DNA from: Cervus elaphus | Lineage: Eukaryota; Chordata; Mammalia; Artiodactyla; Cervidae | NCBI RefSeq assembly: GCF_910594005.1 | Contig: NC_057815.1 | Span: forward strand, 68,834,052-68,898,051 | Direction: 5' to 3' | Length of the DNA: 64,000 bases | Shown here: in pieces, positions 33,056 through 43,327 of the stretch | Layout of the letters: the number at the start of each line of letters is the position of its first letter | Position numbering within the stretch: position 1 is the first letter of the stretch | Notes under the pieces: model-generated | Told to the model about the DNA's origin: nothing | Seen by the model: the letters and a program-made list of their open reading frames with translations, nothing else | Database searches by the model: none | Program-made: the position numbers and the translations under genes

Positions 33056-33385
33056 TTATGCCATTAATATTTTTCCCTTTCCCTTCTGGACACAGAAACT
33101 TGTCCAAGAAGGAGGGTCTTGAGCTAACCCTAGCCATGAGTCAATATATGGATATTGATCCAGGTGTCCTGGCTCTCCTGTGACTACTGTATAGACTGCT
33201 TCCACTATTTTTAAGTTCATGGTGTTCTCTGGTGGCCATCCTACTCCCATAGGGGGCCATTCGACCTCACAGAGTATGTGGAGGCGGTTAGGATTCATCT
33301 TCACCCCATAGTCTCCTCCAAATCCCTTCTTTAAATTTTTAATCATGCACTCCAATGCAGTTGCCTTAGATTCACTTCCCCCCAT
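33056..33385 (-). pseudogene. Proviral gag matrix segment
   Basis: Starts MGGSESKATALE, with the N-terminal MG typical of myristoylated matrix. It continues to EVEWPPMGVGWP and DQYPYIDSWL, the pattern of gammaretroviral matrix, and stops at a TAA at 33056. Confidence 0.8.
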
Positions 33386-33474
33386 CTTGCTTACCTTCTC
33401 AGACCTTCTTCTACTTTTCCTTTTCATTCTGTCTACGAAGTTCTCAGTACCCTATGTACTTCTGATATTTCCAC

Positions 33475-33831
33475 TCAATGGCACTTAAGTTGCCATTTTG
33501 CCTCCTTCCTAATTAGGGTGAGAAGAGCCTTACCAGCCAGATCCCAGAGGGAGAAGGGGGATCGGTGTGTCTTCATTTGCTGGTCAGCACAGCCAAACCA
33601 GAGCACCACATGGTCCAAGACTGTTTCTCCCTTGACTTTTAAAGTCCATTCTGCCTTGGTGGGCTTCATCAGGTGTGGATGAAAATACAGATGGGTTAAA
33701 TATCCCATGTCCCAGGCTGTCTCTGGAAAAGCCAATTCATGCTCACTTATGTATCCCCCTCCTTCTAGCCTGACAATTCCGAGAGGGTCAAGAATTTCAT
33801 AACAGATGGGACACCTCCTTGGGGAGGGCAA
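33475..33831 (-). pseudogene. 118-codon frame in the proviral leader (upstream of gag)
   Basis: An uninterrupted frame between the primer-binding site and gag, in a different frame from gag. It opens MPSPRRCPICYEIL, with a CxxC pair. I recognise no family. Upstream-of-gag frames are known in some class I elements, so it could be an accessory frame of the parent virus or a chance frame. Confidence 0.4.
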
Positions 33832-34270
33832 AATATGAGCACATGAAAACCAAGTTTCTTCTCCTAAAAATCCCCTGGCAATTGCTTGGTAATAATTTTC
33901 CCCAAGATGGCATGGACACCACCTCCTAAATGACCTTCACAAATTTCCTTCCTAAGCCCTAACATGCTTGTCAACCTGTGTACCAAGCAATTGTTGCCAC
34001 CTGCCTATTCCAGACTCCTGTGGGTCTGCCCCTTCTAATCCCAGCCCAGGGAGGTGATCAGGCCCCCTCTTCCACCCTACCGGGTGGGTTCCTCCTCACC
34101 TGAGCACTCAGTTCCTCTGCTGCCATCCACTACCTGCTAACGTGAAAGGTCCGGGCAATGAGAAGCAGAATCCTTCCAGAAGGGCGAGGCGCCTTTCCCC
34201 CTCTAGAAGATTCGAGCCCCAAGGCCTTGGAGTAGTCCCAAATGGGACTTATCTCCTCAAAGTGAGGAGT

Positions 34271-34288
34271 TTCCTGGCCAACGCACCA
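34271..34288 (-). promoter_or_regulatory. Primer-binding site, tRNA-Gly type
   Basis: On the - strand, TGGTGCGTTGGCCAGGAA begins 2 bases after the 5' LTR. It matches the complement of the tRNA-Gly 3' end at 16 of 18 positions as I recall that tRNA. Confidence 0.75.
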
Positions 34289-34290
34289 AA

Positions 34291-34817
34291 TGTAGCCACA
34301 CATTCTGGGAAACAAACTCACTCAGAAGGACAATGCAGATAGTGGAGTGCAGTTTATTACACTGGCGGGCCCAAGGAAGAGTCTCCTCTTAACCAAGGAC
34401 CCTGACCAGTTTTTCTGAAAATGTTATATAGCCTAAGTGTATGTGCCCAAACCCACCTCCCCAAATTCCCTGAAACTAGTCTGAACAAAGGAAAAGAAAG
34501 ATGCAATGTTAACCCATGATTCATATGCTTTAAGCCTAGGTAGTTAACAGTGGACAATTATGAATAGGCCTGTGGTCATACCCCAATAAGCATAAAAGAA
34601 TTTATGATTCTATTTGGTTACACAGATAATTAGGGTATTCTTTTAGGCAACGGAGAGTCTAGGTACAAGCCCTGGAGCTCTTCCATCCAGGGGTCCTGGT
34701 TTTCCAGTTGGTATGTCATTTCCATAGATACTGGGCATATAACTCAAAGTCCACAGTCTGACCCAAGATGGAGTCCTGCTTTCAGGATGGAGCCTGTTCT
34801 GTCTGCTTCCTCCTCCA
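34291..34817 (-). repeat. 5' LTR of the provirus
   Basis: 527 bp ending TGTAGCC on the + strand left edge, paired with 28542-29055. It differs from the other LTR by about 20 substitutions by eye, plus a 17-bp extra segment near 34551 and a 4-bp gap. Confidence 0.9.
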
Positions 34818-34995
34818 CTCTGACTCACTGAAAGAAGTGCCTTCTCTCAAAGGATGGCAGGCTGGTGGAGGTCCTTTGTGCAGCGGGGATAGGAGGCTCC
34901 CCTTCTTTCTCAATTGCTTCCACCGGTCCCACTAGTCTAAACCAGGGTCAATAAACTATAGCCAGTATCTTAACAATGTGTAAGATAAGAATAAC

Positions 34996-35790
34996 TTACA
35001 CTGTTGGTGGGAATGCAAGCTAGTACAGCCACTATGGAAAACAGTGTGGAGATTTCTTAAAAAACTGGAAATAGAACTGCCATATGACCCAGCAATACCA
35101 CTCCTGGGCATACACACTGAGGAAACCAGATCTGAAAGAGACACATGCACCCCAATGTTCATCGCAGCACTGTTTATAATAGCCAGGACATGGAAGCAAC
35201 CTAGATGCCCATCAGCAGATGAATGGATAAAAAAGCTGTGGTACATATACACAATGGAATATTACTCAGCCATAAAAAGAATTCATTTGAATCAGTTCTA
35301 ATGAGATGGATAAAACTGGAGCCCATTATACAGAGTGAAGTAAGCCAGAAAGATAAACATCAATATAGTATACTAATGCATATATGTGGAATTTAGAAAT
35401 ATGGTAATGATAACCCTATATGCAAGACAGAAAAAGAGACACAGATGTACAGAACAGATTTTTGGACTCTGTGGGAGAAGGCGAGGGTGGGATGATCTGA
35501 GAGAACAGCATCGAAACATGTATATTATCAAGTGTGAAACAGATCACCAGTCCAGGTTGGATGCATGAGACAAGTGCTCAGGGCTGGTGCTCTGGGATGA
35601 CCCAGAGGGATGGGAAGGGGACGGAGGTGGGAGGGGGGTTCAGGATGGGGAACACATATAAGTCCATGGCTGATTCATGTCAATGTATGGCAAAAGCCAC
35701 TACAATATTGTAAAGTAATTAGCCTCCAACTAATAAAAATAAATTGAAAAATAAATAAATAAAAATTAAAAAATAAAATAAAAATTAAAG
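34996..35790 (+). mobile_element. 5'-truncated L1 insertion with A-rich tail
   Basis: TACACTGTTGGTGGGAATGC through TTCAGGATGGGGAACACA to AATAAATAAATAAA. It is inserted in TAAGAATGACTT-type sequence that continues uninterrupted in the paralogue at 62770. Confidence 0.9.
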
Positions 35791-38700
35791 TTCCTGCACC
35801 CAAGACTAGAGAATACACATTCTTCTCAAACTTACCAGAAATATTTAAAAATTGGCCTTATACTAAGCCATAAAACAAATATAAACAAATGCCAAAGACT
35901 CATACAAGTCAATGATGACAGTACAGTGATTAAGCAACCACTTACTGAAGATAATCGCCTATGTTCTCATATTTAGAAACTGAACAATGGAAAATGGAAA
36001 AACATGCTTCTAAGTTAATTTGTCTGTCTAAAAAAGAATTACAATTTATACTAGAAAATATTCAGTGCTGGAAAAACAAAACATTACTTAACAAAGCTCA
36101 TAGGATAAAAGAAATATTCACTGGGAAATTGATCACCTAATTACATACTTTAGAAAAAAAGAAAGATTATTAATATTCTATTGATGAGTTTCAGGAAGTT
36201 AGAGATCATCCAGAGCAAACACAAAGAAAATAGAAGGGGAAGTGGGGAAGAAAATGCAAGGTAATTAAATAAAAAAGAACTATATATCAGAGATGTCAAA
36301 AAATTCCAAAGTTACTTCTTTAAAATGGACAAATCTTTACATGTATATGTATAACTGAATCACTTTGTTGTACAATTGAAACTAATACAATATTGTGAAT
36401 CAACTATATTTCAATATAAAATAAGAAGTTTAAAAAAAGACATACAGATAGCTAATAAACACATAAAAAGATGTTCAGTATCATTATTAAAACAAAAATC
36501 AAAAGCATAATGAGAGCCTATCACAAAGGCTGAAATTTTAAAAGCTAATAATTACCAGTGCTGACAAGGATATGGCTCACTGGAACTCTAATACATTGCT
36601 GATAGAATGTAAGATGGTACAGTCAACTTGAAAAATTAATTAAAAAAAAACATAAAAAGCTTTGTTTCTTTTGATCACAGATGAAAAATAATTTTGCCAT
36701 TTCTTATACAGTTAAACATAGATTTGTCCTCTGACCCAGCAATCTCCTCCTAGGTATTTACTCAGGTAGAATGTTCACTTAAGTGCAACAAAAGCCTAGA
36801 CACGAATGTTTTATAGTGCTTTTTCTTTCCCCACAAATTGCCACAAGCTAGAGACAACAGGATGTTGTGAAAATTGATGGTGTGTGAGTTTTGAAGCAGG
36901 GTAAGAAAAGATACTGTGGCCTCATCTTGCTCTCCCTTAGATCACCTACCCTAGGCAAGTCAGCCACCATATTGGGAGGATACTCAGGCAAACTCAGTTC
37001 CAAATAATGAGGAACTGAGGCCTCCTACTATCAGCCATATGAGTGACCCAAATTAGAAGTGCATCCTGCAGCTCCAATTGAACCTTCAAATGAAAAGAAC
37101 TCTGGGTGACATTGGGATTGCAGCTTCATGTGAGACAGAAGCACCCGGCTAGTCATTCCTGATATCCTGACCCATAGATATTATGTGAAATAGTAAATAT
37201 TCATTATTGCTTGAAGTGCTGAGTTAAGGGTAATTTTCATCTTAAACACGCTCAATGTGTGTATGGATTTTCAGTCAATTTTTAGAGCAGTTATAGATTC
37301 ACAGAAAAATTGAGCCTAAAGTACAAAGTTCTCATATATGCCAGTCTCCACACCCACACAGCCTCCCCAGCTACCAACATCTGGCACCAGAGCAATTCAT
37401 TTATTATGATCGATGAACCTACATTGACACATTGTTACTCAAAGTTCATAGTCTACATTAAGGTTCACTCTTCCTGTTTTACTCTTTGTGGGTTTTGATA
37501 AATGTATAATAACATGTATCCACCATCATAGTATCCCACAGGATAATTTCACTGCCTTAAGAATCCTCTGGGCTCTGTGGATTCACCTGTCCCTCCCCAC
37601 TAACCCCTGACAACCACTGATCTTTTTACTGTCTCTACGGTTTTGTCTTTTCCAGAATATCAAACAATGGGCATCATATATTACATAACCATCTCAGATT
37701 GGCTTCTTTCACTTACTAATATGCATTTGTTTCCTCCATTTTTTCATGGCTACTTTTTAGCAGTAAATAATATTTCATTGTTTGGATATGCCACAGTTTA
37801 TTTGTCCACTCACCTACTGAATTCAGTTTCAAGATTGCCTCCATACTTAGCAAATATAAATGAAACTGCTATAACTTTATGTGCAAGTTTTAGAATGCAC
37901 ATATGTTTTCAACTCATTTGAACCAATATAAAAGAGCATGATTACTGTACTATATGAGAAGAGTATGTTTCATTTCTTAAGAAAGTGCCAACTGTCTTCC
38001 ACAGTGACTACCATTTTGCATTGACACCAGCAGCCAATGGGAGTCCCTGTTGCTTCACATGAACCTCATCAGCATTTGGTGATGTCAGCATCCCGGATTA
38101 AGACCATTCAACTAGGTGTGCAGTGGTATGTCATTGTTGTTTGAATTTGCATTTCCCTAATGAGATATAATGAGGAGCATCTTTCCATATGCTGATTTGC
38201 CATCTATACATCTTCTCCTGGGAAGTGTCTGCTTAGGTCTTTTGCCTTTTTTTTTTTAAATCAGATTGTTGCTTTTCTTATTGTTGAGTGTTCAAAGTTC
38301 TTTGCACATTTTGGGTAATAGTCATCTGACATATTTGCCTTCTGCAAATATTTTCTCCCAGTTTGTGGCTTGTCTTCTTGTTCTTTTAACTGCATTTTGA
38401 AGAGCCAAAGAGTTTAGTTTCATTAAGTTCACCTTATCTCTTTTTCACAATTGTGCCTGTGATTTTGTATGCAAAAAGCCATTGCCATTCTCAGGTTCTC
38501 CTAGATTTTCTCCTGCTTAATCTAGGAGTTTCAGGTTTTTGCATTTTAACTTTAGTTCTATGATCTATTTTCAGTTAATTTTTGTGAAGGGTGTGAAGTC
38601 TGTCTAGATTCATGGACTTTTTTTTTTTTTTTTTGGTATGTAAATATCCAGTTGATCCAGCACCATTTGCTCGAAAGACTGTCTTTTGTCCAGTGTGTTT

Positions 38701-38900
38701 CCTTTCTTCCTCTGTCAAAGATCAGCTGATGATTTGTATGGGGGCCTACTTGGGGGTTCTCTATTCTGTTGCATTGATCTATTTGTCCCTTCTTTCAACA
38801 ATACCATCCTGTCTTATTTTTAGTCATACCAGAGTATTCAAGACTTATGGTAAAGTAACAAACAATCTAATATTAGCTAACTCATACTATATAATTATAT
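35790..38900. mobile_element. Block of old L1 remains
   Basis: 35810-36900 reads as sense L1 with 3'-end signatures (AAACTAATACAATATTGTG). 37230-38890 is an older L1 tail in antisense (TTTGGGTAATAGTCATCTGAC, GCAAAAAGCCATTGCC). No gene is evident. Confidence 0.65.
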
Positions 38901-39179
38901 AAACATCCAGATGATTAAATAGTTATGTATGAAAAGCAATATTAAATTCTTAATGGAGAAGTTGTTTTTTCTGAGAAAAAAAGTATTTTGGAGTTTATTT
39001 TTCACACATCTTTTAATGCAATATTCTATATTTTCATTTAAAAGGGAAATAAAGCATGAAAAAAACTTAGTATAGGGGCTCAGTATGGGAAGTTACCTGG
39101 ATTGAAACACCAAGATATTACTGTGGGCTTAAAGAAAAGAACTTAGAAAATAATTCTCAATGTCTTTTAGGTAGGTTTG

Positions 39180-40440
39180 GTTTAGTTGCTCAGTTGTGTC
39201 TGACTCCTTGCAACCCCATGGACTGCAGCAAGCCACATTTCCCAGTCTATCACCCACTCGTGGAGCTTGCTCAAACTCATGTTCATTGAGTCAGTGATAC
39301 CATCCAACCATCTCATCCTATGTTCTCCCCTTCTCCTCCTACCTTCAATCTTTCCTAGCATTAGGGTCTTTTCCAATGAGTCAGTTCTTTGTATAGGTGG
39401 CCAAAAACTTGAAGCTTCAGTTTCAGCATCAGTCTTTCCAATGGACTGATTTCCTTTAAGATTGACTGGTTGGATCTCCTTGCAGTCCAAGGGACTCTCA
39501 AGAGTCTTCTCCATTACCACAGTTCAAAAGCAGCAATTCTTTGGCCCTCAGCTTTCTTTATGGTCCAACTCTCACATCCATACATGACCACTGGAAAAAC
39601 CATAGCCTTGACTAGATAGACCTTTGTCAGCAAAGTAATGTTTCTGCTTTTTAATATGCTGTCTAGGTTTGTTGTAGCTTTTCTTCCAAGAAGCAAGCCT
39701 CTTTTAATTTCATGGCTGCAATCACCATCTGCAGTGATTTTGGAGCCCAAGAAAATAAAGTCTATTACTGTTTCCATTATTTTCCCATCTATTTGCCATG
39801 AAGTGATGGGACTGGATGCCATGATCTTAATTTTTGGAATGTTGAGTTTAAGCCAGCTTTTTCACTCTCCTCTTTTACTTTCATCAGGAGGCTCTTTAGT
39901 TTCCCTTCACTTCCTGCCATAAGGATGGTATCATCAGTATATCTGAGGTTATTGATATTTCTCCTGGCAATCTTGATTCCAGCTTGTGCTTCATCCAGTC
40001 TGGCATTTCCTATGATGTACTCTGTATATACGTTAAATAAGCAGCATAACAATATACAGCCTTGATGTACTACTTTCCCAATTTGGAACTAGTTGTTGTT
40101 CCATGTCCCATTCTAACTGTTGCTTCTTGACCTGCATACAGATTTCTCAGGAGGCAGGTATGGTATTCCCATCTCTTGAAGAATTTTCCACAGTTTGTTG
40201 TGATCCACACTGTCAAAGGCTTTAGCATAGTCAATGAAACAGATGTAGATGTTTTTCTGGCATTCTCTTGCTTTTTTGATGATTCAACGGATGTTGGCAA
40301 TTTGGTCTCTGGTTCCTCTGCCTGTTCTAAATCCAGCTTGAACATCTGGAAGTTCTCGGTTCATGTTCCATTGAAGCCTTGCCTGGAGAACTTTGAGCAC
40401 TGCTTTGCTCAATTTGCACTTTGAATTGCAAGGTCAAGTT
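39180..40440 (-). mobile_element. BovB LINE, 3' 1.26 kb of the reverse transcriptase region
   Basis: Antisense BovB. Translated pieces include SKITADGDCSHEIKRG, VKAMVFPVVMYGCESWTIKK and a YTDD in the active-site position. Frames are broken by indels. It belongs to the RTE-type LINE known to have entered ruminants horizontally. Confidence 0.9.
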
Positions 40441-42200
40441 CAATTTGCACTTTGGAGTGCAATTGTACACATTTTCAGCATTACTTGATTTTCTAAATCA
40501 AAGTAAGCAATGTCTATGTTTAAAAAGCTGACAAATATGAGTATATTAAAATTTAAAATAGTTTGTCATGCAGTGACACCTTAAAACAAAACTAGATATT
40601 GAAAAAGAGATCCACAATATGTACAGACAAACAAACACTATAGGGAAATAGCAAAAATTAAGAAGGAGTTTACAAAGAGAGGAAATGCCTCCAAATAAAG
40701 ACATGTTCAATGTTCATGATGAGGAAATGCAAATCAAGATCCCGATTCAATATCACTCTACACACTAATGAATAATTAGAAGTCTGTCCACACCAAGGGC
40801 CAGAGAGGATATGCATCCAAGGGATCTCATATATATTTCTGGTGAGAGTGTAAACTGGTGCTGCTGTTTTGGGAAAAGCCTGGCACTACTCCTCACCAGC
40901 TCATGAAGTTACATATGACCTTTGACCTAGCCGTCCCTCTGGCTGTTGAGACTGTGGGAAGGAGAAAGGGTACAGAGACAGAAACCAGTGAGAACACTGG
41001 CATCAGAGTCGATCAAAGAGGCTGGCTGTGGGGGTGGAAAGCAACTTTCCCACGCAAGAGATATATAAATCAGCAAAAGACTAGAGCATGAACTTGTCAT
41101 AAAATGTTATTCAAATGGTCAATAAATTAAAATTTTTGACCATCCACCTCTCAGGCTAGAAAATCACAGTAAGCACGATGAAGTGTCCCCACATACTCAC
41201 TACAATGGTTGAAATGTTAAGGAGGATGTGGGGCAATTGGAACTCTCATGTGAGGCTTGTGGGTGTAAATTTGTACAATCACTTTGGGAAATATGTGGTT
41301 TTATAAAAAGAGACATGGCTGTCCTATTCCTGGGGACTCATTCAACAGAAATGTGTGGAAATGTGAATCAAAGTCATGAACAGAATGCCCCTATTACTGC
41401 ATGATACATAGGCGAGTTGGGAAGTCAATAGACCCTAAGAGCTCTCATCACAAGGAGAATTCTTTTCTTTTGTTTTTATTGTACTATGTAAGATGATGGA
41501 TAATAGTGAAATCTATTGTGGTAGTCACTTCACATTTTTAAATCACAACATAATACTGGATACCTTATGTTTCTACAGTAATGTATATCAATTATTTCTC
41601 AAATAAATTTGAAAAAGAAAAACAGAAAAGAAAGCCCTCAGCTGCACAATTTGCAATAGCCAGAAACAGAAACACACCAAAAATCTCTCAGTAGTAAAAT
41701 ACAAGAATTGTGGCTTATTCACACAGTGAAGTCCTATGTGTCAATGAGAACAAATGTACCACAAATACACACAATTTGGATGACTCTCAAAATATAGTCT
41801 TGAGCCAAAAGAGTCAGTTCCAAAAGCCATATTGTGTAAGACTCACTTATTATAAAGTTCAAAGCAGAGACAAAGCTGTGTGAAGTTTGGGGAGGAGAGG
41901 AGTGACGGACAAGGTGTTATTTGTCAGTCAGAGCAGAGATCACAGCATTATGTTCACTCTGGGACAATGCCTCACTCCTACACTTAGGGTTTGTGCCTTT
42001 TCCTGTATGTTTGATATATTTCAATTCAAAGTGTACATTTTAAAGGAGAGATTTAGGAGAATAGGCTGAAAGAGGGGAATGGAAAGGGAAAGAAATAGTC
42101 CAGAGTGACTCTACGGTTTTGGCCTGAGGAATCAGGTCATTGAGTCCCCTTTCCTGAGATGACAAAGAGCAGAGGAAACGCTGGTCTGGGCAGGAGAGGG
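40440..42200. other. Intergenic, probable old L1 remains
   Basis: A-rich sequence with L1-like phrases (GAGAGTGTAAACTGGTG, TTTGGATGACTCTCAAAATA). Nothing gene-like was found. The duplicated promoter flank of copy C begins near 42300. Confidence 0.45.
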
Positions 42201-42304
42201 AAGGTCAAGTTCAGTTTTATTCAGGCCATGCTGGAGGTGCTGAGAAGATTACCAGGGAGGATATCAAGTACCCAACTACATAGTCAAGTCTGGAGCCCAG
42301 AGGG

Positions 42305-43236
42305 AAGTCAGGCTGGAGATGCAGTTGGGCAGTGTTTGTCCTGTAGACAGACTCCAAGGCCATGAGTCTGGATGAGGTCTCTGCTGGAAAGGAGGGAGGG
42401 TCCAATGGCTGAGGGGGCAGGAGGGCCCTCAAACACTTAGCCTGGTGAAGGATAAGAACCACTGTGGATATCCAGGGGCAGCCAGAGGGGCAAGAGGGAA
42501 ACCAGGAGAGTGTGGTGTCCACAGATCAAGTGGTTTCAAGGAGGGAGGAAGGACGAACTGTGTCTGAGGTTGCTGAGAGGTCAAGATGAGAGCTGAGAAC
42601 TAACCACTGGATTCAGCCGTGTGGAGACCACTGGTGAACTTGTCAAAGGCAGTTCCATGGAGCAGTGATGTCTGAAGTCTGGAGGAGGAAGGACAGAATG
42701 GGAGGGGAGGGTGTGGAATGCAGACAGTTATTCCATGAGTTGTGCTATGCAGGTGAGCTGAGGAATAGGGCAGGAGATGGAGGAGATGGTGGGGACAAGA
42801 GATTTTTGATGGAAGTTATTACTGCACATTTGTGAAGGGGAACAGTGATCTGGCAAGAGAAATAAGACAATTGTTTATTGCTGGGAAGGTATAAAGAGGA
42901 CAGGATTGCACTATACTTGGTGCTTCACCTGCCAAGAAATGGGCAAGATTTGACAAAAAAAATTATCTGGCAGATAAAGCATTGCCTAAGGAAGCAAATG
43001 CATTATTTTCCCTCCATCTCTACCTGGGTCTAGGGTAGTGGGTCCAAAGAATTCTCCTAGGAAAGAAATCCTTGCCAAGCGTGGGCAGGGAGGCATTGGG
43101 GCTGGGTTGGATTGGGCACTCACCCTCCCCAGCCCCCACAAACACTTAGACAACCTCCGGCAGAAACAAAAGCCAGCAGTTGTCTACAGCCACAGCAGAG
43201 CTCAGAGAAGCCTCCAGAGCCAGCAGAGGAGCCAGC
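42305..43236 (+). repeat. Promoter-side block duplicated in copies B and B'
   Basis: Aligns with 15365-16269 and 21100-21870 (CCAGGGGCAGCCAGAGGGGCA, GTTCCATGGA-CAGTGATG, GCTCTATACTTG-type stretches). This shows that the duplicated unit begins at least 0.9 kb before exon 1. Confidence 0.75.
42880..43236 (+). promoter_or_regulatory. Putative promoter and 5' leader of MOGAT2 copy C
   Basis: A TATAAA box in the context GGTATAAAGAGG lies at 42890-42895, 342 bp before the ATG. A GATA-type AGATAAAG occurs near 42971. The same block occurs in copies B and B', but their matching positions read TGTGGGAC and TGTGTGAAG, so the TATA-like string exists only here. Promoter function is inferred from position and motif only. 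Confidence 0.35.
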
Positions 43237-43327
43237 ATGGTGGAGTTCGTGTCCTTGTGTTTGCCATGGGAGCGCAGACTGCAGACCTTTGCGGTCCTGT
43301 ATTATGTCTTCAGCATCATTACCCTGA
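43237..43327 (+). CDS. MOGAT2: MOGAT2 copy C exon 1
   Basis: Encodes residues 1-30 plus one base, starting MVEFVSLCLPWERRLQTF, close to the start I recall for human MOGAT2. The donor is GTAAGG at 43328, phase 1. The 5' leader upstream (from about 43100) is shared with copies B and B'. Confidence 0.92.

Larger units (their letters stand above)
28542..34817 (-). mobile_element. Class I (gammaretrovirus-like) endogenous provirus, internally deleted
   Basis: Two LTRs in the same orientation bracket gag, pol and env remains, all reading on the - strand. The primer-binding site fits a glycine tRNA. Remaining parts in order are an upstream 118-codon frame, matrix, a proline-rich segment with partial capsid, the end of protease, a short start of reverse transcriptase, RNase H, integrase, and the end of the envelope transmembrane subunit. 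Capsid C-terminus, nucleocapsid, most of protease, the reverse transcriptase core with its active site, and the surface subunit are missing. Stops and frameshifts are scattered through the rest, so it is defective. Confidence 0.9.

Noticed and set aside
38612..38902. 96-codon hydrophobic frame
   Set aside because: It lies in antisense L1 tail sequence after a T tract and shows no paralogue or splice support.
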